Made by a program: the position numbers and the translations under genes | Assembly: GCA_947627905.1 (NCBI GenBank) | Contig: CANQXX010000012.1 | Coordinates: 1 to 49,288 of the forward strand | Length of the DNA stretch: 49,288 nt | Source: an uncultured Clostridia bacterium | GTDB taxonomy: Bacteria > Bacillota > Clostridia > Oscillospirales > Ruminococcaceae | Direction of reading: 5' to 3' | Notes under the pieces: model-generated | The model's input: the letters and a program-made list of their open reading frames with translations, nothing else | What the model was told of the DNA's origin: nothing | Database searches by the model: none | Shown: positions 18,000 through 25,269 of the stretch, one piece after another | Numbering within the stretch: position 1 is the first letter of the stretch | Layout of the letters: each line of letters begins with the position of its first letter

Positions 18000-18511
18000 A
18001 CGAGAATTGCTGGCTTCCGGCTTTAGAATACTTTGATGATTACAGTAACAATTGGTCCACCTACGAATCTAAGCTCTACAGTATATTCAAAGCCGACTTT
18101 ATTGACAGCCATCCGTATTATAAAAATATCAGGGTCAACGTGAAGCATTATCCCATAGAATATGGTAAGGAAGAAGCGTTCTTCCACACCACTTGCAAGG
18201 ATTATACCGGTGATGGGGATAGAACCCCCGACTTTCGGAGATGTGAGAGGATACGCTGGATTCGTGCTTTCATTGAAAACTATGACTGCGATTCGTCTAA
18301 ATGTGAAGATTGCGATGGAGTAAAGGTTTGGAGTGAACCTTACAAAAGCAAAACGCGGATTCATTTGCTGCTTGAGGAAGAGCGGTACATGGTTGTGCTT
18401 GAAAAAAGGGATGACTACTATCTGCTGATCACAGCTTTTTATCTCGATTACGACAATGCACTCGCAAAGCAGCTGAAGCACTATGAGCAGTATCGAAGCA
18501 TATCTTCCTGA
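17996..18511 (+). CDS. Unknown 171-aa protein coupled to DUF3800
   Basis: Starts in the ATGA overlap with the DUF3800 gene. I do not recognise it with certainty. It has an N-terminal LPALEYFDDYSNNWSTYESKLYSIFKADF, a Cys cluster (CDSSKCEDCDG) that could bind zinc, and a C-terminal half with WSEPYKSKTRIHLLLEEERYMVVLEKRDDYYLLITAFYLD. This last strand-rich pattern, a basic residue then YYLLxTAYYL, resembles BECR/RelE-like RNase toxin folds found in phage-associated nucleases (inference only). If so, the pair could act as a nuclease/toxin arm added to the RM system. No signal peptide or membrane segment. Confidence 0.8.
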   Translation: MNENCWLPALEYFDDYSNNWSTYESKLYSIFKADFIDSHPYYKNIRVNVKHYPIEYGKEEAFFHTTCKDYTGDGDRTPDFRRCERIRWIRAFIENYDCDSSKCEDCDGVKVWSEPYKSKTRIHLLLEEERYMVVLEKRDDYYLLITAFYLDYDNALAKQLKHYEQYRSISS

Positions 18512-18540
18512 ATTTGCCAAGAGGAATTTCTCGAATCCTA

Positions 18541-18568
18541 TTGACAAATCGCTAAAAATCAGTATAAT
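18541..18568 (+). promoter_or_regulatory. Consensus promoter with no ORF downstream
   Basis: Exact TTGACA (18541-18546) and exact TATAAT (18563-18568) with a 16-base spacer, one of the best promoters in the window. Nothing on the plus strand downstream encodes a protein; the next gene (sigF) is convergent. It most likely drives the small transcript ending at 18702. Confidence 0.8.
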
Positions 18569-18574
18569 ATAATT

Positions 18575-18702
18575 ATCTCATCTGCCACGCGTAGAAGGAG
18601 TCTTCGAAGACGTTTTGTTAATTCAAGGCGTCTTTTGCTATTATAAGAATAAAAAGAAAAGCCATACAAGAGCTAATAAACTCGTGTATGGCTTATTTTT
18701 GA
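18575..18702 (+). ncRNA. Candidate small RNA, about 128 nt
   Basis: Defined by the consensus promoter at 18541-18568 and a terminator: a 14-bp stem with one mismatch (18659-18672 with 18681-18694), then TATTTTTG. In between there is no start codon placed after a ribosome site. Two mutually exclusive structures are visible: the self-complementary GTCTTCGAAGAC near 18600, or AAGACG (from 18607) paired with CGTCTT about 16 bases later. A GAAGGAG motif lies in the first part. It could regulate the RM/DUF3800 operon just upstream or be an attenuated leader of a lost gene. Function unknown. Confidence 0.6.
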
Positions 18703-18778
18703 CTCCGCTTGAAGACTATCACTCAAAGCCTTGTTGTTCTATCCCTAAGTGAAGCCCTCCAAAGCCGTCCTTTTTATT

Positions 18779-19453
18779 TTATCCGAGCAGATCTCCTCGA
18801 AGCGCAGCAAGGAGCTTTTTTTCCCGTCTTGATACCTGTACCTGCGTCATTCCGAGGACGCGGGCGGTATCCGTCTGGGTCATATCCCTGAAATACCGGC
18901 AGTATATCAGCTTTCTGTCAGGCGCGCTCAGCGCACTTAGCGCCTGACGCAGCGAAAGTATATCTACCAGTTCATAATCCGGCGGCGCAGCGGCAATATC
19001 TATCTGACCGCCTTCTTCGCCGTCTGCATTGCAGGTGAGAGACACCGGAGGCATATTCAGCGCAAGTGCTTCCGCTGCTTCTTCGGGAGAACAGCCTGCA
19101 AGTCCGGCAAGCTCGGCAACGGTAGGCTCTCTGCCGGAAAGCATACGGAATTTTTCTCCGGCAGCTGAGAGCTTCATACCCAGTTCCCTGACCGAACGGC
19201 TGACCTTTACGGAGCCTCCGTCACGGAAAAGACGCTTTATCTCACCAAGTATCACCGGAACGGCATATGTTGAAAATTTTACGCCTCTTCCGGCGTCAAA
19301 AGCCGAAGCCGCTTTCACCAGACCTATGCAGCCTGCGCCGTAAAGATCGTCGTATTCTATCCCCCTGCCCCGGAATCTGTTGGCGCACATATGAACAAGA
19401 CCGAGATTTTCTTCAACGAACCGGTCGTTTTTTACAGCGTTCAATTCGGGCAT
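18779..19453 (-). CDS. sigF: Forespore sigma factor F
   Basis: A 224-residue sigma-70 family factor active in the forespore. Region 2 reads VEENLGLVHMCANRFRGRGIEYDDLYGAGCIGLVKAASAFDAGRGVKFSTYAVPVILGEIKR, typical of SigF/SigG/SigB. Region 3 has a GREPTVAELA HTH and region 4 LIYCRYFRDMTQTDTARVLGMTQVQVSRREKK. It is the third gene of a spoIIA operon, after spoIIAA and spoIIAB, which identifies it as sigma F rather than sigma G. AAAGG is unusually close to the ATG (2-3 bases), so the exact start is less sure. Confidence 0.94.
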   Translation of the reverse strand: MPELNAVKNDRFVEENLGLVHMCANRFRGRGIEYDDLYGAGCIGLVKAASAFDAGRGVKFSTYAVPVILGEIKRLFRDGGSVKVSRSVRELGMKLSAAGEKFRMLSGREPTVAELAGLAGCSPEEAAEALALNMPPVSLTCNADGEEGGQIDIAAAPPDYELVDILSLRQALSALSAPDRKLIYCRYFRDMTQTDTARVLGMTQVQVSRREKKLLAALRGDLLG

Positions 19454-19472
19454 ATCCTTTCTTTTGAAAATA

Positions 19473-19928
19473 TTATGTATCGGTTCCGGAACGGTCTGAA
19501 AGGATCTTTCGGGTCATTATAACGGCAGTGCCTTTCTGCGGAACGCTTCTGACGGTGACCTTGTCCATAAAGCTCTCCATTACGGCAAAGCCGAGCCCGG
19601 CGCGCTCTTCCTCCGGGTGGGAGGTGTAGAGCGGCTCCATGGCTTTTTTTACATCATCTATGCCGCAGCCTCTGTCCTTTATTTTTATATACAGGATATG
19701 GTTTTCATTTTCTCGCAGAACAAGCTCTATCTTTCCCTTTGCTGAAGCGCCGCGGTAGGCGTGTACGATACAGTTGGTCACCGCTTCGGAAACGGCGGTC
19801 TTTATTTCCCCTATCTCGCTGACCGAGGGATCAAGTCTTACGGCAAATGCCGACACCGCCGAGCGCGCAAAGCTCTCGTTCCTGCTTTCGGCGGAAAATG
19901 TAATTTTTACTTCGCTAAGAATTTTCAT
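19473..19928 (-). CDS. spoIIAB: Anti-sigma F factor / serine kinase SpoIIAB
   Basis: A 151-residue GHKL-fold kinase that binds and holds sigma F, and phosphorylates SpoIIAA. N-box is IKTAVSEAVTNCIVHAY, G1 is IKIKDRGCGIDDV, and the G2-like glycine stretch is EEERAGLGFAVMESFMDKV. Start at 19928 with AAAGGA 7 bases upstream. Lies between spoIIAA and sigF in the same order as Bacillus subtilis, so post-septation control of sigma F by partner switching is expected here. The 12 C-terminal residues (KILSDRSGTDT) are a divergent tail. Confidence 0.94.
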   Translation of the reverse strand: MKILSEVKITFSAESRNESFARSAVSAFAVRLDPSVSEIGEIKTAVSEAVTNCIVHAYRGASAKGKIELVLRENENHILYIKIKDRGCGIDDVKKAMEPLYTSHPEEERAGLGFAVMESFMDKVTVRSVPQKGTAVIMTRKILSDRSGTDT

Positions 19929-19952
19929 ATATATTTCCTTTCAGATGTTGTC

Positions 19953-20258
19953 TTATTTTATGACTGCAAGCCTGTCCAGCCCTGCAAGACGCATGACCTT
20001 TTTGATCTGGCTGCCCGTATTCTCGATGATAACGCAGCCGCCGCAGAGCTTTACCGCCTTGTATCTGCCCATTACAAGCCCGATCCCGGAGCTGTCCATA
20101 AAGGTCACGCCGTCAAAGTCAAGCACCAGCTTTTCCGGACGGTGACGGTCTATCGCAAGATCAATATCGCTGCGAAGCTCCTTTGCGCTGTGGTGGTCTA
20201 TCTCTCCGGAAAGATGAGCAATAACGGTATTTTCTTCGGTTTCTATGATCACCGGCAT
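19953..20258 (-). CDS. spoIIAA: Anti-anti-sigma factor SpoIIAA
   Basis: A 101-residue STAS-domain protein that frees sigma F from SpoIIAB when dephosphorylated by SpoIIE. The phosphorylation site FMDSSGIGLVMGRYK is intact; by alignment with B. subtilis Ser58 the modified residue should be Ser56. N-terminal HLSGEIDHHSAKELRSDID also fits. First gene of the spoIIA operon, with AAGGATGTG before the ATG. Its upstream region (20259-20400) would be expected to contain a sigma-H promoter; I could not pick one out with confidence. Confidence 0.94.
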   Translation of the reverse strand: MPVIIETEENTVIAHLSGEIDHHSAKELRSDIDLAIDRHRPEKLVLDFDGVTFMDSSGIGLVMGRYKAVKLCGGCVIIENTGSQIKKVMRLAGLDRLAVIK

Positions 20259-20401
20259 TTTATCACATCCTTAAAAAAATGATCTCTGAAATAATTCTAC
20301 TGCTTGTCCGGCGCTTTTTTTGTCGAAATGCAGAAATGCAGCAAATAAATTTCCAAACGGATAAAAAAACAGTAAAATATGCCGAATTATTTTATCAGTG
20401 C

Positions 20402-20430
20402 TTGACTTTACTACGGGAATATGATAAAAT
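20402..20430 (+). promoter_or_regulatory. Sigma-A promoter for the first symporter
   Basis: TTGACT (20402-20407), 17-base spacer, TAAAAT (20425-20430). The transcript leader of about 55 bases ends in a strong AAGGAGGAG site for the TTG start at 20491. Confidence 0.7.
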
Positions 20431-20490
20431 ATATCCGTATTACCCGGCTGAAAAACATTTCATGCCGATCAGAATAAGGAGGAGTTTATA

Positions 20491-22041
20491 TTGACGACAG
20501 CGCAGATCATAATGATAGTGACGATCGTGATATACCTGATAATGATGCTGGTAGTCGGATTTGTCTGTTCAAAGAAAAACAATTCTGTAGATGACTTTTA
20601 TCTTGGCGGCAGAAGGCTCGGACCTCTCGTTACTGCAATGAGCGCAGAGGCTTCGGATATGTCAAGCTGGCTGCTTATGGGACTTCCCGGACTTGCCTAC
20701 GCAAGCGGCATATGCGATCCGGGCTGGACCGCTTTCGGTATTGCCATCGGTACATATGTGAGCTGGAAGATCGTAGCGCGCAGGCTTAGGATATACACCG
20801 AAAAAAACGGCTCCATAACATTGCCTGACTTTTTCTCCAATCGTTGGAAAGAAAAAAACAAGGTTCTGTTAGGGGTCTCAGCGCTGATAATCATTGTTTT
20901 CTTCGTACCGTATACGGGTTCAGGCTTTGCAGCCTGCGGAAAGCTGTTCAATTCTCTGTTCGGGGTAGATTACCATGTAGCTATGATAATTTCGGCAATA
21001 GTAATAATTTCCTATACCTGCTTCGGAGGATTCCTTGCCGCAAGCCATACAGACCTTATACAGAGCATAGTTATGACAAGCGCACTTATAATTGCCATAC
21101 TCATGGGTATTTCCTATGCAGGAGGCTGGGACGCTGTTATGGAAAACGCAAAGGCTCTTCCCGGTTATTTTTCGATCAATTCAACATATGATCCTGCTTC
21201 GGGTTCGGCAAAAAATTACAGCTTGCTTACCATAATCTCAAACGCTGCATGGGGACTGGGATATCTCGGAATGCCCCACTTCCTGCTCAGATTTATGGCT
21301 ATACGCGACAGCAAGGAAATAAAGCTCTCAAGAAGAATTGCTTCCATATGGGTAGTTATCGCAATGACAATAGCAATACTCATCGGCGTTGTAGGACTTG
21401 CAATGACAGCAAACGGCTGCTTCGGCAGTCTTGCAGACCCTGAGACCGTAATGATCGCTATGGCTGACTATATGAGCGGCAACCACGTTGCTCTGGCAGT
21501 TGTCGGAGGACTTATAATTTCCGGTATGCTTGCCTGCACAATGTCAACTTCCGATTCACAGCTTCTGGCGGCTTCGTCAAGTGCATCGGAAAACCTTATA
21601 AGAGGCACATTCGGAATAAAGATGTCTGACAAAACGGCTATGATAATGGCAAGAGCTACTCTTATAGTAATGGCAATAGTAGGCGTTATAATCGCATGGA
21701 ATCCTGACAACTCCGTATTCCAGATAGTTTCCTTTGCATGGGCAGGATTCGGCGCTACATTCGGTCCTATCATGGTAGCGGCGCTGTTCTGGAAGCGTTC
21801 AAACAAGTACGGCGCAGCTGCCGGACTTATCGTAGGCGGAATTGCCGTATTCGTATGGAAATTTGTTATCCGTCCTATCGGCGGCGCATGGGATATATAT
21901 GAACTGCTGCCTGCATTCATACTGGCTATGGCTGCAATTATAATAGTTTCCCTTGCCACAAAAGCTCCGGATAAGGAGATCGTTGATGAATTTGAGCAGG
22001 TAAAGGCTGCTGAAAAGACCGCCGACACTGTTTCCGAATAA
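20491..22041 (+). CDS. putP: Sodium/proline-type symporter (SSS family), copy 1
   Basis: A 516-residue membrane transporter with about 13 hydrophobic segments, starting at a TTG with a very strong ribosome site (AAGGAGGAG, 7-base spacing). PutP hallmarks: DDFYLGGRRLGPLVTAMSAEASDMSSWLLMGLPG near the N-terminus, FVPYTGSGFAACGKLF, CFGGFLAASHTDLIQ, and MLACTMSTSDSQLLAASSS with the Na2-site Thr/Ser residues. Proline or a related compound with Na+ is the likely substrate. A second member of the family is at 37015-38595, but it differs clearly in sequence (SDFVLGGRSLGG). Its own promoter and a 22-bp hairpin after it make it a single-gene unit. Confidence 0.92.
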   Translation: MTTAQIIMIVTIVIYLIMMLVVGFVCSKKNNSVDDFYLGGRRLGPLVTAMSAEASDMSSWLLMGLPGLAYASGICDPGWTAFGIAIGTYVSWKIVARRLRIYTEKNGSITLPDFFSNRWKEKNKVLLGVSALIIIVFFVPYTGSGFAACGKLFNSLFGVDYHVAMIISAIVIISYTCFGGFLAASHTDLIQSIVMTSALIIAILMGISYAGGWDAVMENAKALPGYFSINSTYDPASGSAKNYSLLTIISNAAWGLGYLGMPHFLLRFMAIRDSKEIKLSRRIASIWVVIAMTIAILIGVVGLAMTANGCFGSLADPETVMIAMADYMSGNHVALAVVGGLIISGMLACTMSTSDSQLLAASSSASENLIRGTFGIKMSDKTAMIMARATLIVMAIVGVIIAWNPDNSVFQIVSFAWAGFGATFGPIMVAALFWKRSNKYGAAAGLIVGGIAVFVWKFVIRPIGGAWDIYELLPAFILAMAAIIIVSLATKAPDKEIVDEFEQVKAAEKTADTVSE

Positions 22042-22082
22042 AACGTATCCTTAAAAAGCAAGGCTATGTAAAACTTTTAATA

Positions 22083-22132
22083 AAGGCAGCGCCGCACAAA
22101 GTCTGCATTGAGACTTTGTGCGGCGCTGCCTT
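22083..22132. terminator. Very long perfect hairpin after putP
   Basis: 22-bp perfect stem (22083-22104 with 22111-22132) around a 6-base loop GCATTG. There is only a weak T-run, so it may be a terminator, an mRNA-end stabiliser, or part of repeat copy 2, which begins 7 bases later. Confidence 0.65.
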
Positions 22133-22138
22133 AAAAAT

Positions 22139-22255
22139 TATCATTCAGTGTTGAGAGTTAAGAGTTGAGATATTAAAGGCTTAATTCTAAACATACCCGC
22201 CCCCTTTAGGGAGCTATGTATTCAAACAACTTACTATTTAATTCGGGGGGACAGC
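22139..22255 (-). repeat. Dispersed intergenic repeat, copy 2
   Basis: Read on the minus strand it aligns with copy 3 at 38783-38914: a C-rich start, AATAGTAAG, a hairpin GCTCCCT / AGGGGGC (GCCCCCT / AGGGGGC in copy 3), GGGCGGGTA, TTTAATA, then three heptamers TCTCAAC, TCTTAAC, TCTCAAC and ACT. The heptamer block is at 22147-22170. The region 22042-22397 holds no gene; besides this repeat and the hairpin, only a TATAAT with an extended -10 (22355-22363) before the CPBP gene is visible. Confidence 0.8.
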
Positions 22256-22397
22256 TATTATAAAAAGCGCTGAAAATCTACTCCTCACCGTGATATGAAT
22301 TATTGCAATTGACGGAATTGTTTATTATGACTTAAATGTATATTAACAATTATGTGATATAATAATTATGAATTGAAGTCCACGGAGGCGGAACGGA

Positions 22398-23567
22398 TTG
22401 AAAGATAAGGACGGTCCAAAGGAAAAAAACGCTGCCGGCACTGTTCCGGAAGCGGACGATGATAAGCTCAATATAAAATATCAGGACAGGGAATATAACG
22501 AAAGCTATAAGAAATGGCGCCGTGAAAATAAGGATTCGCTGGGCTTCTTTTTCGTTGAGAAGCCGGATCGCCTGACCTACCGCGACGGCGTTGGCTTTAT
22601 AAACGACCACCCTGAAATACACGAGGAAAGATCTATCCGCAGAGCAATAAATATACTCGGCGGAATACTCCTGTTCAGAGTGCTGTTCGATATATTCACC
22701 ACATATATACTTACATATCTGCTGGAAAAAACAGGCGCCGATATAAGGTATGACCTTTTTGACAAGAAATTCTACGGCGATGAAACGCTGATAATCAATC
22801 TTCAGTTTATAATGAATATCATGGCTATGATAATTCCGGTAGGATTTCTGGCAGGATATCTGCATATGCCGCTGAATGTCATGCTGCCGATGAAGATAAA
22901 CAATAAACCCATGTTTGCTTTCAGCGTGCCTTTCATGCTGCTGATATGCGGAGTGTGCAGCTCAATGTCGATGATATATGAGCATATCCTTTCGGCGCTG
23001 AATATAGACACTTCAAGAACACTGTTTTTCCCTGATGACGCCAAGGGAATGATCTTTATGGCTGCGGCTAATATCATAATAATACCTGCCATAAGCGAAC
23101 TTTGCACAAGGGGCGTTATACTGCAGTTCACAAGACAGTTCGGTGACGGCATAGCCATTATCATCACAAGCCTGATAACATCGGCAATGTGCTATGATAT
23201 CACACAGTTCTGCTTTATTTTCATAGCTTCTGTCGCAATAGGATATTTTACCATAAGGACCGGCTCGGTGATTACGGCTGTGGTAATGCGTATCACGATG
23301 AATTTCTTCTCTTATTTGCTGTATTATTTTGATTATATCAGGGACAGCGATATTTTTATCATGATCGTTGTTTTTGCGGCAATAATCATAGGATTTGTTT
23401 CAACGGTGATGTTTTTTTACAGGCACAGCGAAAGCTTCGGCATGAAGATAACCTCGAGATATATGACATATGAAAAGAAAATGCTGGCATTCTTTACGAG
23501 CGCACCTATAATAATCTGGATGACGCTTGATTTTATCGTTACGCTGATGAATATCAGATTTCTTTAA
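22398..23567 (+). CDS. CPBP-family membrane protein, degenerate active site
   Basis: A 389-residue protein with a soluble charged N-terminus (about 85 residues, YQDREYNESYKKWRRENKD) and about eight membrane segments. The CPBP (CAAX protease / bacteriocin-processing) core is recognisable around residue 233, but the usual EExxxR reads SELCTRG, keeping one Glu and the Arg, and the second motif, normally Fxx(x)H, reads MCYDITQFCF with no His. It may therefore not be a protease. TTG start with GGAGG nine bases upstream. The TadA-GNAT gene follows after 12 bases, so the two are likely one transcript. Confidence 0.8.
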   Translation: MKDKDGPKEKNAAGTVPEADDDKLNIKYQDREYNESYKKWRRENKDSLGFFFVEKPDRLTYRDGVGFINDHPEIHEERSIRRAINILGGILLFRVLFDIFTTYILTYLLEKTGADIRYDLFDKKFYGDETLIINLQFIMNIMAMIIPVGFLAGYLHMPLNVMLPMKINNKPMFAFSVPFMLLICGVCSSMSMIYEHILSALNIDTSRTLFFPDDAKGMIFMAAANIIIIPAISELCTRGVILQFTRQFGDGIAIIITSLITSAMCYDITQFCFIFIASVAIGYFTIRTGSVITAVVMRITMNFFSYLLYYFDYIRDSDIFIMIVVFAAIIIGFVSTVMFFYRHSESFGMKITSRYMTYEKKMLAFFTSAPIIIWMTLDFIVTLMNIRFL

Positions 23568-23579
23568 GAAAGGTTCAAA

Positions 23580-24551
23580 ATGGCTTTTAAAAGTGACGAA
23601 TATTATATGAGCATTGCTATTGAGCTTGCCCGCAAGGCTGCTTCGGAGGGGGAAACTCCGGTTGGCGCAGTAGTTGTCAGGAACGACGGCTTTATCGCCG
23701 GAAAAGGCAGAAATTCCCGCGAACGCGACAGGAACGCTCTCTGCCATGCGGAAATAGCCGCAATAGACGAAGCCTGCCGCACACTTGGCGGTTGGAGACT
23801 TTGCGGCTGTACGATATATGTTACACTTGAACCCTGCCCGATGTGCGCGGGAGCAATAATAAATTCAAGACTGGATAAGCTGGTATTTGCCGCCGCCGAC
23901 CCGAGATCCGGTTCGGCAGGTTCGGTGGCAGATATTTTTGGGCTCGGATATGATCATCGCCCCGAAATAGTTCCGGGAATAATGGAAAAAGAATGTAAGG
24001 AACTGCTGAAAGATTTTTTCGGGGAATTAAGGAGGAAGAACAGGAAAATGTCCGGAATAAAAACAGTGGAAGTAAAAACTTCCGAGCAGGTGAAAAAGGT
24101 TGCGGCAATGGCTGACGAAATATGGCATGAGTGGTTCCCGTCGATAATTTCAGTGGAGCAGATAGACTATATGCTCGATAAATTCCAGTCGGAAAGCGCT
24201 ATAGAAAATCAGCTCAAAAATGAAAATTACCGCTATTTCATAGTCATGAAAGGCGGGGAATATGTGGGATATACCGCGGTGCGTCCGGACAGCGACGGAC
24301 GGCTCTTCCTTTCAAAAATATACATCAAAAAAGAACACCGCAGAAAAGGATACGGAAAAGCCGTATTTGAGTTTCTTAAAGAAATATGCCGTGAAAACGG
24401 TCTTAATGCGATATGGCTCACGGTCAACAAGCATAATGATGATTCGATAAACGTGTATAAAAAATGCGGATTTAAGATAATCGGCGAGGACGTTACCGAC
24501 ATTGGCAGCGGATATGTTATGGACGATTACTTTTTCCAGCTTGACGTATAA
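23580..24551 (+). CDS. tadA: tRNA adenosine deaminase fused to a GNAT acetyltransferase
   Basis: A 323-residue fusion. Residues 1-155 are a complete TadA, which makes inosine-34 in tRNA-Arg: zinc ligands His56 (CHAE, with Glu58 the proton shuttle), Cys86 and Cys89 (LEPCPMCAGAI). Residues 157-323 form a GNAT domain with the acetyl-CoA loop HRRKGYGKAVFEFLKE and C-terminal VYKKCGFKIIGED. Between them, TAAGGAGG sits 13 bases before an in-frame ATG (24048), so the GNAT part could also be made alone. The reading frame is unbroken, so this looks like a real fusion rather than an error. Confidence 0.9.
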   Translation: MAFKSDEYYMSIAIELARKAASEGETPVGAVVVRNDGFIAGKGRNSRERDRNALCHAEIAAIDEACRTLGGWRLCGCTIYVTLEPCPMCAGAIINSRLDKLVFAAADPRSGSAGSVADIFGLGYDHRPEIVPGIMEKECKELLKDFFGELRRKNRKMSGIKTVEVKTSEQVKKVAAMADEIWHEWFPSIISVEQIDYMLDKFQSESAIENQLKNENYRYFIVMKGGEYVGYTAVRPDSDGRLFLSKIYIKKEHRRKGYGKAVFEFLKEICRENGLNAIWLTVNKHNDDSINVYKKCGFKIIGEDVTDIGSGYVMDDYFFQLDV

Positions 24552-24619
24552 TGCCGCGTCATAGGATATCGGAAATGCTTTATATAACAGCTGACCGTGC
24601 AGCGGGAAAGGAATAAAAA

Positions 24620-24871
24620 ATGCCGAATAAATTTTTGCCGTTCAAGTTAAATAAAATATTCAAGCCTGTGGGAAAGATGCTGACAAGCCTGTGTCTGCTC
24701 CCGGCGGCAGCCTTGCTCCTGAAAAAGCACGCGGAGATAAATTCCGGCGGAAGAAAAGAATATCTTTACACCTTCGGTAAGAAGGGAAATCCTGCTTCAG
24801 CAGCGCTGATAACAAATCAGACGCCGTCAAAGCTGGCGAAAAAAGCTGTCAGGAGCTGTATGAAAAAATAA
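24620..24871 (+). CDS. Small basic protein, 83 aa, one hydrophobic segment
   Basis: Not recognised. 83 residues, very basic (Lys-rich throughout), with a hydrophobic stretch MLTSLCLLPAAALLL around residues 20-35 and a soluble C-terminus ending SKLAKKAVRSCMKK. An AAAGGAA site precedes the ATG by about 6 bases. The hydrophobic part is short for a membrane span and could instead be an amphipathic helix or signal-like region. It lies between TadA-GNAT and the XRE gene on the same strand. Minus-strand frames here have no ribosome site. Confidence 0.6.
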   Translation: MPNKFLPFKLNKIFKPVGKMLTSLCLLPAAALLLKKHAEINSGGRKEYLYTFGKKGNPASAALITNQTPSKLAKKAVRSCMKK

Positions 24872-24897
24872 AAATGTCCTGATATGGAGGAATAAAT

Positions 24898-25131
24898 ATG
24901 GAACTGAGGATACGGAGCATGCGTGAGGACAGCGGTCTGTTCCAGCGAAATTTAGCCGATCATCTCGGCTGTACTCAGCAGACGTATTCAAGATATGAAA
25001 CAGGTGAGCTGGAACCCTCATTGACTGTTATGGAGGAGCTTGCCGGATTTTACGGCACAAGCGTTGATTATCTTATGGGACTGACCGATGTGCGCGCTCC
25101 TTACAAACGGACCGACGTCAGCGGATACTGA
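24898..25131 (+). CDS. XRE-family transcriptional regulator, 77 aa
   Basis: A one-domain Cro/C1-type HTH: LRIRSMREDSGLFQRNLADHLGCTQQTYSRYETGELEPS, where the recognition helix is TQQTYSRYE, then a short helix pair ending TSVDYLMGLTDVRAPY. This is the small Clostridial XRE type found singly as well as in mobile elements. GGAGG sits 8 bases before the ATG. It is 138 bases upstream of the GH44 gene, which has its own promoter, so control of that gene is possible but not shown. Confidence 0.85.
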   Translation: MELRIRSMREDSGLFQRNLADHLGCTQQTYSRYETGELEPSLTVMEELAGFYGTSVDYLMGLTDVRAPYKRTDVSGY

Positions 25132-25194
25132 AAAACAAGACGGGAAATATTGAGTTTTCCGCCTTATTTTTTTGCTTGTATTTTCAAAAAAATA

Positions 25195-25223
25195 TTGCAA
25201 TTATACGGAATAAATGATATAAT
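25195..25223 (+). promoter_or_regulatory. Sigma-A promoter for the GH44 gene
   Basis: TTGCAA (25195-25200), 17-base spacer, TATAAT (25218-25223), 47 bases before the ATG at 25270. It is probably also the promoter for the arabinose genes downstream, since gaps between those genes are short. Confidence 0.72.
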
Positions 25224-25269
25224 CATATAAACGCATTTACCTTGGATTTAGTATCAAGGAGTATTGAAA

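Noticed and set aside
8085..18778. Direct-repeat attachment sites flanking the island
   Set aside because: I could not find a convincing direct repeat; only a short inverted 12-mer is visible, and serine recombinase sites are too short to spot without the empty locus.
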